64,000 bases of DNA from DATLED01 sp963750255 (GTDB taxonomy: Bacteria > Actinomycetota > Acidimicrobiia > Acidimicrobiales > CADCTF01): positions 496,001 to 560,000 of the forward strand of contig CAVVPZ010000008.1 of assembly GCA_963750255.1 (NCBI GenBank), written 5' to 3'. Shown one piece after another: positions 36,944 through 45,393 of this stretch. The number at the start of each line of letters is the position of its first letter. The first letter of the stretch is position 1. The notes beneath the pieces are model-generated. The model made no database searches and had not been told where the DNA came from. It saw only the letters and a list, made by a program, of their open reading frames with translations. The translations under genes and the position numbers were made by a program.

Positions 36944-37924
36944 ATGGCACCGAGGTTCATCGTGTATGGCGCAGGGGCAGTGGGCGGCACAATCGGAGGT
37001 CGACTCCACCAGCATGGGCACGATGTCGTGCTGATTGCCCGAGGCGACCACGGGCAGGTCTGCCGCGAAGAGGGGTTGTTGTTGCGGTCGGCCGACGGCG
37101 ACGTTCGCCTCGACGTGCCCACCGTCGCGTCTCCGGCCGAGCTCGAGTTCGACTCGGGCCAGGACATCGTGGTCTTGGCCATGAAGACCCAGGACTCGAT
37201 GGCGGCGCTCGACGCCTTGTCGGCGCACGCCGACGATGCGATTCCCGTGGTGTGTGCCCAGAACGGTGTCGAGAACGAGCGCCTCGCACTGCGGCGATTC
37301 TCCAACGTGCAGGCCATGTGCGTGATGCTTCCCGCCACCCACTTGGAGCCCGGCGTGGTCGAGGTCAATTCTGCGCCCGTGTCGGGGATACTCGACGTGG
37401 GTCGCTACCCGCAGGGCTCCGACGCGACGACCGAGTCGATCACGTCGGCGCTCGCGGCCAGTTCGTTCTCCAGTCGGCCCGTCGCCGACATCATGCGGTG
37501 GAAGTACGCAAAGTTGCTCCGCAATCTCGCCAACGCGCTCGACGCCGCCTGCGGTCCCGGAGGCCGTCGCAGTCCACTGTTGACCCGGGCAAGGGCCGAG
37601 GCCGACGAGTGCTATCGAGTGGCCGGCATCGACGCGGCGACCGATTCCGAGGACGACGACCGCCGGGGCGACCTCATGTCGTTGCGGCCGATCGACGGCG
37701 CGCCCCGTCGGGGAGGATCGACCTGGCAGAGCCTCGCCCGCGGATCGGGGTCGGCCGAGGTCGACTTCCTCAACGGCGAGATCGTCCTGCTCGGGCGCCT
37801 CCACGGTGTCGCCACCCCGGTCAACGCCGCGCTGCAGGCCCTGGCCAACCGCCTGGCCCGCGAGGGTGCGGCGCCGGGCTCCGTCGATGTCGCCGATGTC
37901 GAGGCGATGGTCGAATCGAGCTAG
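36944..37924 (+). CDS. panE: 2-dehydropantoate 2-reductase-like protein
   Basis: 326 residues. Rossmann motif YGAGAVGGTIGGRL for NADPH, then LAMKTQDS, the catalytic-Lys region WKYAKLLRNLANALDA and the C-terminal ketopantoate-binding EVDFLNGEIV. Reduces ketopantoate to pantoate in coenzyme A synthesis. Because PanE and other ApbA-family reductases look alike, the exact substrate is likely but not certain. It is inserted in opposite orientation inside the que genes; the stop lies 5 bp from the queC stop. Confidence 0.85.
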   Translation: MAPRFIVYGAGAVGGTIGGRLHQHGHDVVLIARGDHGQVCREEGLLLRSADGDVRLDVPTVASPAELEFDSGQDIVVLAMKTQDSMAALDALSAHADDAIPVVCAQNGVENERLALRRFSNVQAMCVMLPATHLEPGVVEVNSAPVSGILDVGRYPQGSDATTESITSALAASSFSSRPVADIMRWKYAKLLRNLANALDAACGPGGRRSPLLTRARAEADECYRVAGIDAATDSEDDDRRGDLMSLRPIDGAPRRGGSTWQSLARGSGSAEVDFLNGEIVLLGRLHGVATPVNAALQALANRLAREGAAPGSVDVADVEAMVESS

Positions 37925-37928
37925 TGGG

Positions 37929-38600
37929 TCATCGAAGGGCAGGGTCGTCGAGGCCGGCTTCGGCAAAGCCCTTGGCCCGCAGCGCGCAGCTGTCGCACGT
38001 TCGACACGGCACCTCGCCGCCGCGATAGCACGACCACGTGAGGCCCATCGGCGCCCCGAGTTCGGCACCGAGGCGAACGATGCCGGCCTTGGTGAGTTCG
38101 ATGAGCGGCGTCCGGATCTCGACTGGTCGCCCCTCGACGCCCCGCTTGAGCGCGAGTGCGGCCGTGGCTGCGAACGACGCGACGAACTCGGGCCGGCAGT
38201 CGGGATAGCCGCTGTAGTCGAGCGCATTGACGCCGATGCTCACCGAGTCGAGGTTTCGGGCCTCGGCCACCCCCACGGCCACCGAGAGGAAGATGAGGTT
38301 GCGGGCCGGCACGTAGGTGGCGGGGATCGCGTCGCCGTCGGCGTCGGCGTCGGCGTCGGGCACGTCGATGGTGGCGTCGGTGAGTGCCGAGCCACCCCAC
38401 GCTGATGCGTCGAGTCGGACGACGAGGTGGTCGGCGCCGTAATGGCGAGCGATGGCCTCGGCCCGGTCGAGTTCGACGAGGTGGCGCTGGCCGTAGTCGA
38501 AGGTCAGGGCGACCGGCGCCGGTCCCGTTTCGACGGCGGCCAGCCCAAGACAGATCGTCGAGTCGAGTCCCCCGGACAGGACGACGAGGTGACCGGTCAG
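37929..38600 (-). CDS. queC: 7-cyano-7-deazaguanine synthase
   Basis: Converts CDG to preQ0 using ATP and ammonia. PP-loop SGGLDSTICLGLA near the N-terminus, the FDYGQRH block, YVPARNLIFLS, and the C-terminal zinc site CYRGGEVPCRTCDSCALR. About 223 residues. The start is ambiguous: CTG 38600 overlaps the queD stop (CTGA) and gives a compact N-terminus, while an upstream GTG near 38642 would extend it over the queD 3' end. Confidence 0.9.
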   Translation of the reverse strand: MTGHLVVLSGGLDSTICLGLAAVETGPAPVALTFDYGQRHLVELDRAEAIARHYGADHLVVRLDASAWGGSALTDATIDVPDADADADGDAIPATYVPARNLIFLSVAVGVAEARNLDSVSIGVNALDYSGYPDCRPEFVASFAATAALALKRGVEGRPVEIRTPLIELTKAGIVRLGAELGAPMGLTWSCYRGGEVPCRTCDSCALRAKGFAEAGLDDPALR

Positions 38601-38944
38601 CGGTTGATCTCCACGAAGCTGTCGGCTGTCTCCCACAGTCGGATGCGGGAGACGGCGAGGTCGGCCGCCTCCACGGACTTCCATATCTCATGGGCCATCA
38701 ATTCGGCCGTCGGATTGTCGAGGAGGTCGTTGAGGTAGCGATGATCGAACCGGGCGAGCACGTCGCGCTCGACGACGGCCCGGATATCGGCAAAGTCGAC
38801 CACGATGCCGTCGTCTCCCACCGGTCCCTCGACGGTGACCTCGAGGCGGTAGCTGTGGCCGTGCAAGTGCTGACACTTGCCCGGGTGCCAGGGCAATTGG
38901 TGGGCCGCTTCGAACGTGAAGCACCGGGTGACGCTGGTCTGCAT
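38597..38944 (-). CDS. queD: 6-carboxy-5,6,7,8-tetrahydropterin synthase
   Basis: First committed step of queuosine synthesis. 115 residues. Zinc ligands in FEAAHQLPW and HLHGHSYRLEV; the catalytic Cys is in GKCQHLHG; the late FDHRYLND and NPTAELMA blocks are typical. ATG 38944. It forms a translationally coupled pair with queC. GTP cyclohydrolase I and QueF are not in the window, so the end product (preQ0 or queuosine) is undetermined. Confidence 0.93.
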   Translation of the reverse strand: MQTSVTRCFTFEAAHQLPWHPGKCQHLHGHSYRLEVTVEGPVGDDGIVVDFADIRAVVERDVLARFDHRYLNDLLDNPTAELMAHEIWKSVEAADLAVSRIRLWETADSFVEINR

Positions 38945-38976
38945 GACCCTGTCAGGCTACGTCGCCATCTGGCTTC

Positions 38977-39017
38977 TGGGCGCACGTGTGTGGCGCACGG
39001 CAACACGAATGCGCCCA
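38977..39017 (-). repeat. Hairpin behind tRNA-Leu
   Basis: TGGGCGCA (38977-38984) pairs with TGCGCCCA (39010-39017), extended by CGTGT/ACACG after a 2-nt bulge. It starts 5 nt beyond the tRNA 3' end on the transcribed strand. On that strand it begins TTTTGGGC, like the secA element, and may belong to the same family or serve as a tRNA terminator. Confidence 0.65.
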
Positions 39018-39022
39018 AAATG

Positions 39023-39104
39023 TGCGGGCGAGAGGACTCGAACCTCCACGTCTTTCGACACCAGGACCTAAACCTGGCGCGTCTGCCAATTCCGCCACGC
39101 CCGC
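39023..39104 (-). tRNA. tRNA-Leu (anticodon UAG)
   Basis: The acceptor stem GCGGGCG (39104-39098) pairs with CGCCCGC (39030-39024). The D-arm is GGCGGAAUUGGCAGACGC, the anticodon arm is CCAGG-UUUAGGU-CCUGG with anticodon UAG, and there is a long variable arm (class II) and T-arm GAGGUUCGAGUCCUC. CCA is not encoded. Reads CUA and other CUN codons. Confidence 0.95.
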
Positions 39105-39143
39105 GGGGAGTGCGGGGCCACTGTACGACCAGAGTCCAGACGC

Positions 39144-39182
39144 GACGGTCCCCCTGACCGGCGGGAAGTCAGGGGGACCGTC
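39144..39182. promoter_or_regulatory. 15-bp perfect inverted repeat between divergent tRNA-Leu and clpP
   Basis: GACGGTCCCCCTGAC (39144-39158) and its exact complement (39168-39182) flank a 9-nt loop. The flank CCAGA also matches TCTGG beyond the right arm if a 5-nt insertion is allowed. It lies upstream of both genes, 87 bp before the clpP start, so it is not a terminator of either. It may be a regulatory or transcript-stability structure. Confidence 0.6.
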
Positions 39183-39268
39183 TGGAGAGATTTCTCCCCT
39201 CGAGGACGGGGGGCTGAAACCTCGGTTTCGCAAAAACTTTCGTGCAACCGTGGGGTAGCGTCAGGGCC

Positions 39269-39868
39269 ATGTCCATCTTCGTGCCCACCATGGCCGGCCC
39301 GGGCGACGCCGGCGGCTTCGACCTCTTCCAGCAGCTGCTGCGCAAGCGGATCGTGTTCCTCGGCGATGCCATCGACGACAAGCTGGCCGGCATCGTCTGC
39401 GCCCAGCTCCTCCTGCTGGCCGAGGACTCCGACAAGGACATTGCCGTCTACATCAACAGCCCTGGTGGCTCGGTCACCGCCGGGCTCGCCATCTACGACA
39501 CGATGCAATACGTCCCCTGCGATGTCTCGACCGTCTGCCTCGGTCTGGCTGCGTCCATGGGCCAGTTCCTGCTCTGCGCCGGCGCGCCCGGCAAGCGATT
39601 CGCTTTGCCCCACAGCCGGGTGATGATGCACCAGCCCCTCGGCCAGTTCCAGGGTCAGGCGGCCGACATCGCCATCCAAGCCGAGCAGATCATCTACATG
39701 AAGCGGATGATGGCCGAGCGCATCGCCCAGCACACGGGCCAGTCGGTCGACAAGATCGAAGAAGACTCCGACCGTGACCGGTGGTTCACCGCCGAGGAAG
39801 CCAAGGAGTACGGCTTCGTCGACCAGGTGATCAGCCGCACGGCGGTGCCGAGCACTCCGACGTCCTGA
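39269..39868 (+). CDS. clpP: ATP-dependent Clp protease proteolytic subunit
   Basis: 199 residues. Catalytic Ser in GLAASMGQFLL and His in SRVMMHQPLGQ; Asp is expected in the DRDRWFTAEEA block. NSPGGSVTAGLAIYDTMQ is the oligomer/substrate groove. ATG 39269. The usual neighbours tig and clpX are absent, so this may be one of several clpP paralogues, as is common in actinobacteria. The upstream 160 bp hold a strong inverted repeat and no recognisable gene. Confidence 0.94.
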   Translation: MSIFVPTMAGPGDAGGFDLFQQLLRKRIVFLGDAIDDKLAGIVCAQLLLLAEDSDKDIAVYINSPGGSVTAGLAIYDTMQYVPCDVSTVCLGLAASMGQFLLCAGAPGKRFALPHSRVMMHQPLGQFQGQAADIAIQAEQIIYMKRMMAERIAQHTGQSVDKIEEDSDRDRWFTAEEAKEYGFVDQVISRTAVPSTPTS

Positions 39869-39884
39869 TCGTTGGTGGGGCGGG

Positions 39885-40428
39885 TCAGCCGCCCAGCAGG
39901 AGCGTGGTGACGGCGGGCACGATGCCCGTCGTCGCCTCGACCGCGCCACCGACCGTTCCCCCGACGGTGTCGAGAATGGGCCCGAGAACCGGGGCCAGCG
40001 GCGCCAGCACCGGCCCGGTGTCGGGCAGCGGCGCCGGGGTGGGGGCGGTGGGGGCCTGAGGAGCGGGCGGGCCGGCAGGCGGCGTCGGGGTCGGCCGGGT
40101 CGGACTCGGGTTCACCGAGCCACCGTCACTGGCCCCCCCGCTGACGGCAGGAGGGGGCGACGAGGGGGAGTTGATCGTTCCGGCGAAGCCGGTGGCCGGC
40201 ACGAGCGCCAGCGGGTCGGGACCGCTCGGCTCGAGGGGGGCCAGCTCGACGATCGCCGCCGCCGGTGAGGCGGTGTTGGCCGCCGGATTGCGTTCCGGCG
40301 CGTTGCCACCGAGCCCGTCGGAGCCGAGTTGCACGCCCGAGCGCGACGAGACCGAACGACACCACCGCCGCAGTGGCGGCGGCGATCGTTCGGTACGTCC
40401 CAGAGGGCGGGATGCGCAGATCGGCCAT
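39885..40428 (-). CDS. Proline-rich secreted or membrane-anchored protein (one frameshift)
   Basis: ATG 40428 follows a strong GGAGGGAGAA site. A single hydrophobic helix (TIAAATAAVVSFGLVALG) is followed by a proline/alanine/threonine-rich extracytoplasmic stretch (NPSPTRPTPTPP-like) and a hydrophobic glycine-rich C-terminus. The frame changes near 40345; 544 nt fits one extra base. No family is recognised. It is downstream of the FAS-II operon on the same strand, 80 bp after the J-protein. Confidence 0.55.
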
Positions 40429-40508
40429 TTCTCCCTCCACGGTACGGCCCGCGGGGCATCCCGGCCATGACCCGGACGTGCCATTTCGCACTGGCCCGAA
40501 CGGACTAG

Positions 40509-40889
40509 TCATCTCGTCGAGGGCGGGTCGACGGGCACGGGGGCGCCGGCGTAGGCGGTGAAGACGAAGATCGCCAGCAGCAGGGCGACCACGACCACCC
40601 ACCACGGGAAGCCGCGCCGATCAGCCGGGCGGTGGCGGGTCCAGGCCTCGTCGTCGTCGGTCCAGAGGTCGAGCCCGAGGGCGCGGTCGTGCTCAGCCCG
40701 TCGTGACGGGTTGCCGAGCACCGCCCACGCGTCGTTGACGAGTCGCAGAGCGGCATCGGCGTCGGCCGCCGGGAGCGAGGGGTCGCGGCTGTCGGGATGG
40801 AGGGCGCGGGCTTGGGCCCGGTAGGCGGCGTGGACCTCGGCGTCGCTCGCTGCCGGCGTCACGCCGAGGACGTCGTACCAGCCTGGCAG
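40509..40889 (-). CDS. J-domain protein with C-terminal membrane helix
   Basis: About 126 residues. The J-domain opens WYDVLGVTPAASDAEVHAAY, with HPD in ARALHPDSRD and VNDAWAVLGNPSRRAEHD as helix IV. One TM helix follows (WWVVVVALLLAIFVFTA). It is a co-chaperone stimulating DnaK, tethered to the membrane. The frame upstream of the conserved WYD contains only CTG CCA GGC after the in-frame fabI stop, so CTG at 40889 is the only possible start. The next GTG (40862) would remove helix I. Confidence 0.85.
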   Translation of the reverse strand: MPGWYDVLGVTPAASDAEVHAAYRAQARALHPDSRDPSLPAADADAALRLVNDAWAVLGNPSRRAEHDRALGLDLWTDDDEAWTRHRPADRRGFPWWVVVVALLLAIFVFTAYAGAPVPVDPPSTR

Positions 40890-41669
40890 TCAGGCTCCCA
40901 CCGCGTGCACGCCGCCATCGACGTGGATGATCTCGCCCGTCGTGGCCGGAAACCAATCCGAGAACAGAGCCACGCAGGCCTTGGCCACCGGCTCGGTGTC
41001 ACGGAGGTCCCACCCCAGGGGGGCTCGGCTCGTCCACGTCTCTTCGAACTGCTCGAAGCCGGGGATGGACTTGGCCGACATGGTGCGCAGGGGTCCGGCG
41101 GCCACGAGGTTGACGCGGATGTTGAGCGGCCCGAGGTCGCGGGCCAAGTAGCGAGCCGTCGACTCCAAGGCGGCCTTGGCGACGCCCATCCAGTCGTAGA
41201 CCGGCCAGGCCACGGCGGCGTCGAAGTCGAGTCCGACGACCGAGCCGCCTCCCGCGGTCTTCAGCAGCGGCAAGCAGGCATCGACCACCGCCTTGAGCGA
41301 GTAGGCCGAGATCTCGATGGCGGCCCCGACGTCGGCCCACTCGGCCTTGAGGATGTCGCCACCGAGGCACGTCGCCGGGTTGGCGTTGGCGATGGCGTGG
41401 AGCACGCCGTCGAGTTGTCCCCACCGGCTCTCGATCGCCGCGGTGAGGGCAGGCACATGCGTGGGGTCCTGCACGTCGAGTTCGAGGATCTCGGTCGGGT
41501 TGGGAAGTTTGCGGGCGACCCGTTCGGTGAGTCGCATGACTCGGCCGAACGAGGTCAGGAGGATCTCGGCGCCCTGCTCCTGCGCGAGCTTGGCCACGCC
41601 GAAGGCGATCGAGTCGTCGGTGAGTACACCGGTGATGAGCAGCTTCTTGCCATCGAGCAGTCCGGGCAT
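40890..41669 (-). CDS. fabI: Enoyl-[acyl-carrier-protein] reductase (NADH)
   Basis: Last step of the FAS-II elongation cycle. 259 residues. Divergent SDR: NADH motif ITGVLTDDSIAFGVAKLA, HAIANANPAT, and catalytic Tyr/Lys in YDWMGVAKAAL (YxxMxxxK), closest in style to InhA. FSDWFPATTGEIIHVDGG closes the C-terminus. It is the target type of isoniazid and triclosan. It follows the carboxyltransferase by 9 bp. Confidence 0.93.
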   Translation of the reverse strand: MPGLLDGKKLLITGVLTDDSIAFGVAKLAQEQGAEILLTSFGRVMRLTERVARKLPNPTEILELDVQDPTHVPALTAAIESRWGQLDGVLHAIANANPATCLGGDILKAEWADVGAAIEISAYSLKAVVDACLPLLKTAGGGSVVGLDFDAAVAWPVYDWMGVAKAALESTARYLARDLGPLNIRVNLVAAGPLRTMSAKSIPGFEQFEETWTSRAPLGWDLRDTEPVAKACVALFSDWFPATTGEIIHVDGGVHAVGA

Positions 41670-41678
41670 GGGAACCTC

Positions 41679-43071
41679 CTACAGGGGGCCGTTGCTGTGG
41701 CGACGGCTGGGTGAGTGGTCGCGCTTGTGCAGTAGCGCTTCGAGCGCGCCGGCGATGACCAGACGAGTGGTCAAGGGATCGATGACGTCGTCGACGTATC
41801 CACGGGCGGCGGCGATCACCGGCGTGCAGTATCGGGCGGCATACTCCGACTCGAGTTCGGCGCGCTCAGCGGCGGCCGAGTCCTGGTCTTGGGCCGCGGC
41901 CAGGCGCCGGCCATGGAGCACCTGCACGGCTTGGGGCGGCCCCATGACTGCGATCTCGGCGTTGGGCCAGGCCACGCAGAGGTCGTTGCCCATCGTCTTG
42001 CAGTCCATGACGATGTAGGCGCCGCCGTACGCCTTGCGGAGGATCACGCAGATGCGAGGCACCGACGCTCCTGCGTACGCGTGCACGAGCTGGGCGCCGT
42101 GGCGGATCATGCCCCGCCACTCGATGTCCTTGCCGGGCTGATACCCGGGGGTGTCGACCAGGGAGACGATCGGGAGTCCGAACGCGTCGCACCACTGGAC
42201 GAATCGGGCCGCCTTCTGCGACGCCTCGATGTCGAGGGTGCCGGCCAACTGGCTCGGCTGGTTGGCCACGACGCCGACGGGATGGCCGCCGACGCGACCG
42301 AGTGCGGTGACGACGTTTGCCGCGTGTCGTTCCTTGAGTTCGAGATACCAACCGTCGTCGCACAGGTCGTCGAGTCACGCGGCGTACGTCGTACGACGCC
42401 ATCGCCGACGTGGGGACGACGGCGACCGCATGGTGCACCGACCGGTCGACGGGGTCGTCGCAGGGGGCCAGCGGCGGGTGGTCGCCGTTGTTGGCGGGAA
42501 GAAACGACAACACGTCGAAGGCGAGTTCGAGTGCCTCGTCCTCGTCGGCCGCGACCAGTGAGGCGACCCCGCTGCGCGACGCGTGCACCGCGGCCCCGCC
42601 GAGGGATTCGTGGGTCGCGCTCATACCCGTGAACTCGAGCAGCGCGTCGGGACCACTGACGTAGGCGAAGGCCGCTTCGGTCATGATCACGACGTCGGCC
42701 AACCCGAGCAGCAGGGCGGGCCCGGAGACGGCGGGACCGGCGACGATCAACACGACGGGCACGACGCCGCTGGCCTGGACGAGCGCACGGGCGATGCCAC
42801 CCCACGCATGGAGCGAGGCGACGCCTTCGGCCACGTCGGCACCCGAGGTGGCCAGGAGGCCGACCACGGGCACGCCGGCGTCGACCGACGACGACACCAG
42901 GCGGGCCACGGTCTCGCCCTCGACGGTGCCGATGGCGCCGCGATGCTTGCCGCCTTCGACCCGAAACCAACCCACCTGCTGGCCGTCGCCACCAAGGAGG
43001 CGAATCTCGGCCTCGACCGCCCCGCCGCGTCGAGCGGCGACGGGCAGCACGGGCGCGGCGCGCGGGCTCAC
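41679..43071 (-). CDS. Acyl-CoA carboxyltransferase subunit, AccD-like (one frameshift)
   Basis: About 463 residues from GTG 43071. Crotonase-fold carboxyltransferase: GVPVVGLLATSGADVAEGVASL in the N-half; GTLDIEASQKAARFVQWCDAF, PIVSLVDTPGYQPG and RKAYGGAYIVMDCK in the C-half. It is shorter at the N-terminus than classical AccD4-6. One extra A near 42376 shifts the frame between ASYDVRRV and LDDLCDDGWYLELK; total length fits one inserted base. It would form malonyl-CoA (or a longer acyl analogue) for FAS-II with a biotin carboxylase encoded elsewhere. Confidence 0.88.
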
Positions 43072-43089
43072 GCGGTCACCGAGGTGCGC

Positions 43090-44343
43090 TCAGGCCACGC
43101 CGAGGACGAGGGAGGCGTTGTGTCCGCCGAAGCCGAAGGAGTTGGAGAGGACGACACCCTCGCCGATGGGACGGGCCTCGCCGTGCACGACGTCGACGGT
43201 GATGTCGGGGTCGGGGGTCTCGAAGTTGGCAACGGGAGGGACGAGTCCAGCCCGCAACGACAACAGCGCGGCCACGGCTTCGACGGCGCCGGCCGCACCG
43301 ACCGTGTGTCCGGTCACGCCCTTGATAGAGGTCACCGGCGGCGTGACGTCGCCGAACACCTTGGTGATGGCTTCGGACTCGGCCGCGTCGTTGAGCGGGG
43401 TGGACGTGCCGTGGGCGTTGACATGATTGACGGCCGAGGCGTCGAGGCCGGCGTCGTCGAGGGCGAGGCCCATGCAGGCCACGGCCCCTGCGCCGCCGGG
43501 AGACGGAGCGGTGATGTGGTGGGCGTCGCAGTTGCGGCCATAGCCGAGCAGCTCACCGAGGATCGTCGCGCCGCGGGCCTCGGCGTGCTCCCATTCCTCG
43601 AGCACGAGGAACGCCGCGCCTTCCCCCATGACGAAGCCGTCGCGCGCGGCATCGAAGGGACGCGATGCGTGCTTGGGATCGTCGTTGCGACTCGACAAGG
43701 CACCCATGCGAGCGAACGCGGAGATGGCCGTCGGGGTGCAGGCCGACTCGACGCCGCCGGCGAGCACGACATCGGCCGATCCCTCCCGGATCAGCCGACC
43801 CGCTTCGCCGATCGCGTTGGCGCCGGCAGCGCACGCCGTCGTGATGCACAGCGACGGCCCGGTCCAGCCGAACTGGATGCTGATCAAACCGGCGGTGGCG
43901 TTGGTCATCATCATCGGGACGAGGAACGGGCTGACCCGGTCGCTGCCCTTCTCGGCGTAGAGCGTGACCTGTGACTCGAGCGTGATGAGACCGCCGACGC
44001 CGGTGCCGGCGACGACGGCGCACCTGGCTGGGTCGGCACCGATTTCGCCCGCATGCTTGGCGGCGTCGACTGCGGCGGCGAAGCCGAGTTGAGCCACGCG
44101 GTCTTGGCGGCGGGCTTCTTTGGCGTTGAGGTAAACGGTCGGGTCGAAGTCCTTGACCTCGCAACCGAACTTGACCGGAAGCACGTCGCCGTCGACCAGG
44201 GTCCACGGGGCCGCCTGCGGTTCGGCGGCGACGATCGTGCTCCAAAACGAGTCGAGGTCGTTGCCGGCCGGCGTCTTCACGCCCATGCCGGTCACGGCCA
44301 CCCGACGCCGGTCGGGGCGCGTGCTGGTCCGGTCGGCGCTCAT
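43090..44343 (-). CDS. fabF: 3-oxoacyl-[acyl-carrier-protein] synthase II
   Basis: Elongating condensing enzyme. 417 residues. Cys-His-His triad: Cys in ITTACAAGANAIGEA, His in VNAHGTSTPLND and His in IKGVTGHTVGAAGAVE. The N-terminal VAVTGMGVKTPAGND and the final GFGGHNASLVL are typical. ATG 44343 overlaps the acpP stop by 4 bp, so translation is coupled. Confidence 0.95.
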   Translation of the reverse strand: MSADRTSTRPDRRRVAVTGMGVKTPAGNDLDSFWSTIVAAEPQAAPWTLVDGDVLPVKFGCEVKDFDPTVYLNAKEARRQDRVAQLGFAAAVDAAKHAGEIGADPARCAVVAGTGVGGLITLESQVTLYAEKGSDRVSPFLVPMMMTNATAGLISIQFGWTGPSLCITTACAAGANAIGEAGRLIREGSADVVLAGGVESACTPTAISAFARMGALSSRNDDPKHASRPFDAARDGFVMGEGAAFLVLEEWEHAEARGATILGELLGYGRNCDAHHITAPSPGGAGAVACMGLALDDAGLDASAVNHVNAHGTSTPLNDAAESEAITKVFGDVTPPVTSIKGVTGHTVGAAGAVEAVAALLSLRAGLVPPVANFETPDPDITVDVVHGEARPIGEGVVLSNSFGFGGHNASLVLGVA

Positions 44344-44591
44344 GCCTTGGCGGCCACCTTGCCGGCGATCAGGTCGAGGGCCTGACCGATGGTCTCCACG
44401 CCTTCGAGGTCTTCCTCGGGTACAGAGATGTCGAGCTGCTCTTCGAGGGCCATGACGAACTCGACGAGGTCGAGGCTGTCGGCGTCGAGGTCGTCCTTGA
44501 AGCGGGCGTCCTCGGTGACGGCGCTCTCATCGACGCCGAGTACTTCGACGGCGGCGGACTTCAGGGCAGCGAAGACGGCGTCGCGATCCAT
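44340..44591 (-). CDS. acpP: Acyl carrier protein
   Basis: 83 residues, acidic. The phosphopantetheine Ser is in DLDADSLDLVEFVMALEE (DSL). ATG 44591 after GGAG. It carries the growing acyl chain for the enzymes encoded on both sides. Confidence 0.95.
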   Translation of the reverse strand: MDRDAVFAALKSAAVEVLGVDESAVTEDARFKDDLDADSLDLVEFVMALEEQLDISVPEEDLEGVETIGQALDLIAGKVAAKA

Positions 44592-44629
44592 GGTGGGGTC
44601 TCCTTGTGGCGAAAGTGGGGATACTGCGG

Positions 44630-45393
44630 TCAATGGCCCATGGCCAGACCGCCGTCCACGGGGACGACGGCGCCGGTGATGTAGCCGGCAAGGTCAGAGG
44701 CGAGAAAGGCGACGGTAGCCGCCACCTCCTCGGGGCTGCCGAACCGAGCCAGCGGCACGGCGGCCGCCAGGTCGTTTCGGCGGTCCGTCGGAAAGGGCGT
44801 CGGTCATCGCCGTCATGATCGGGCCGGGGGCGACGACGTTGCACGGTGATGCCCCGGGAGGCGAGTTCCCGGGCGATGGCCCGGGTGAGGCCGATCATGC
44901 CGGCCTTGGCTGCGGAGTAGTTGGCCTGGCCGGCACCGCCGACCGAACCCGATACCGAGCCGACGTTGACGATGCGGCCGAACCGGGCCCGCATCATCTT
45001 GGGCGTGGCCCGACGGATGGTGTGGAAGGCGCCGTCGAGGTTGGTGCGGAGCACGGCCTGCCAATCGTCGTCGCTCATGCGCATCAGGAGTCCGTCGCGG
45101 GTGATGCCGGCGTTGTTGACGAGCACCTCGAGGGGGCCCGAAGGCCGCCTCGACCTGCGTGAACGCCGAGTCGACCGAGGCGGGGTCGCCGACGTCGACG
45201 GCGACCCCGAGCGACGTCGCGCCAGCGGCCTCGACCGCCTTGCAGGTCTCGGCGCCGCCCTCGGCGTCGACCCGACCACGCGACAGCGATCTTGGTGTGG
45301 CCGGCCTCGGCCAGCGCGATGGCGACGGCTCGGCCGATGCCACCCGACGCCCCGGTGACGAGACACACGCCGCGGTGTGAATCCGACGCTCAC
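44630..45393 (-). CDS. fabG: 3-oxoacyl-[acyl-carrier-protein] reductase (several frameshifts)
   Basis: Reduces 3-oxoacyl-ACP. The pieces are clear in different frames: VTGASGGIGRAVAIALAEAG (NADPH motif), MRMSDDDWQAVLRTNLDGAF, NVGSVSGSVGG and NYSAAKAGMIGLTRAIAREL (catalytic Ser, Tyr, Lys), VVAPGPIMTAMTDALSD, and GYITGAVVPVDGGLAMGH ending at TGA 44630-44632. Breaks lie near 45370, 45285, 45140, 44840 and 44780. The best start is GTG 45393, which overlaps the fabH stop (GTGA); GTG 45368 is the alternative. Indel errors are the simplest explanation given the otherwise intact operon. Confidence 0.85.
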
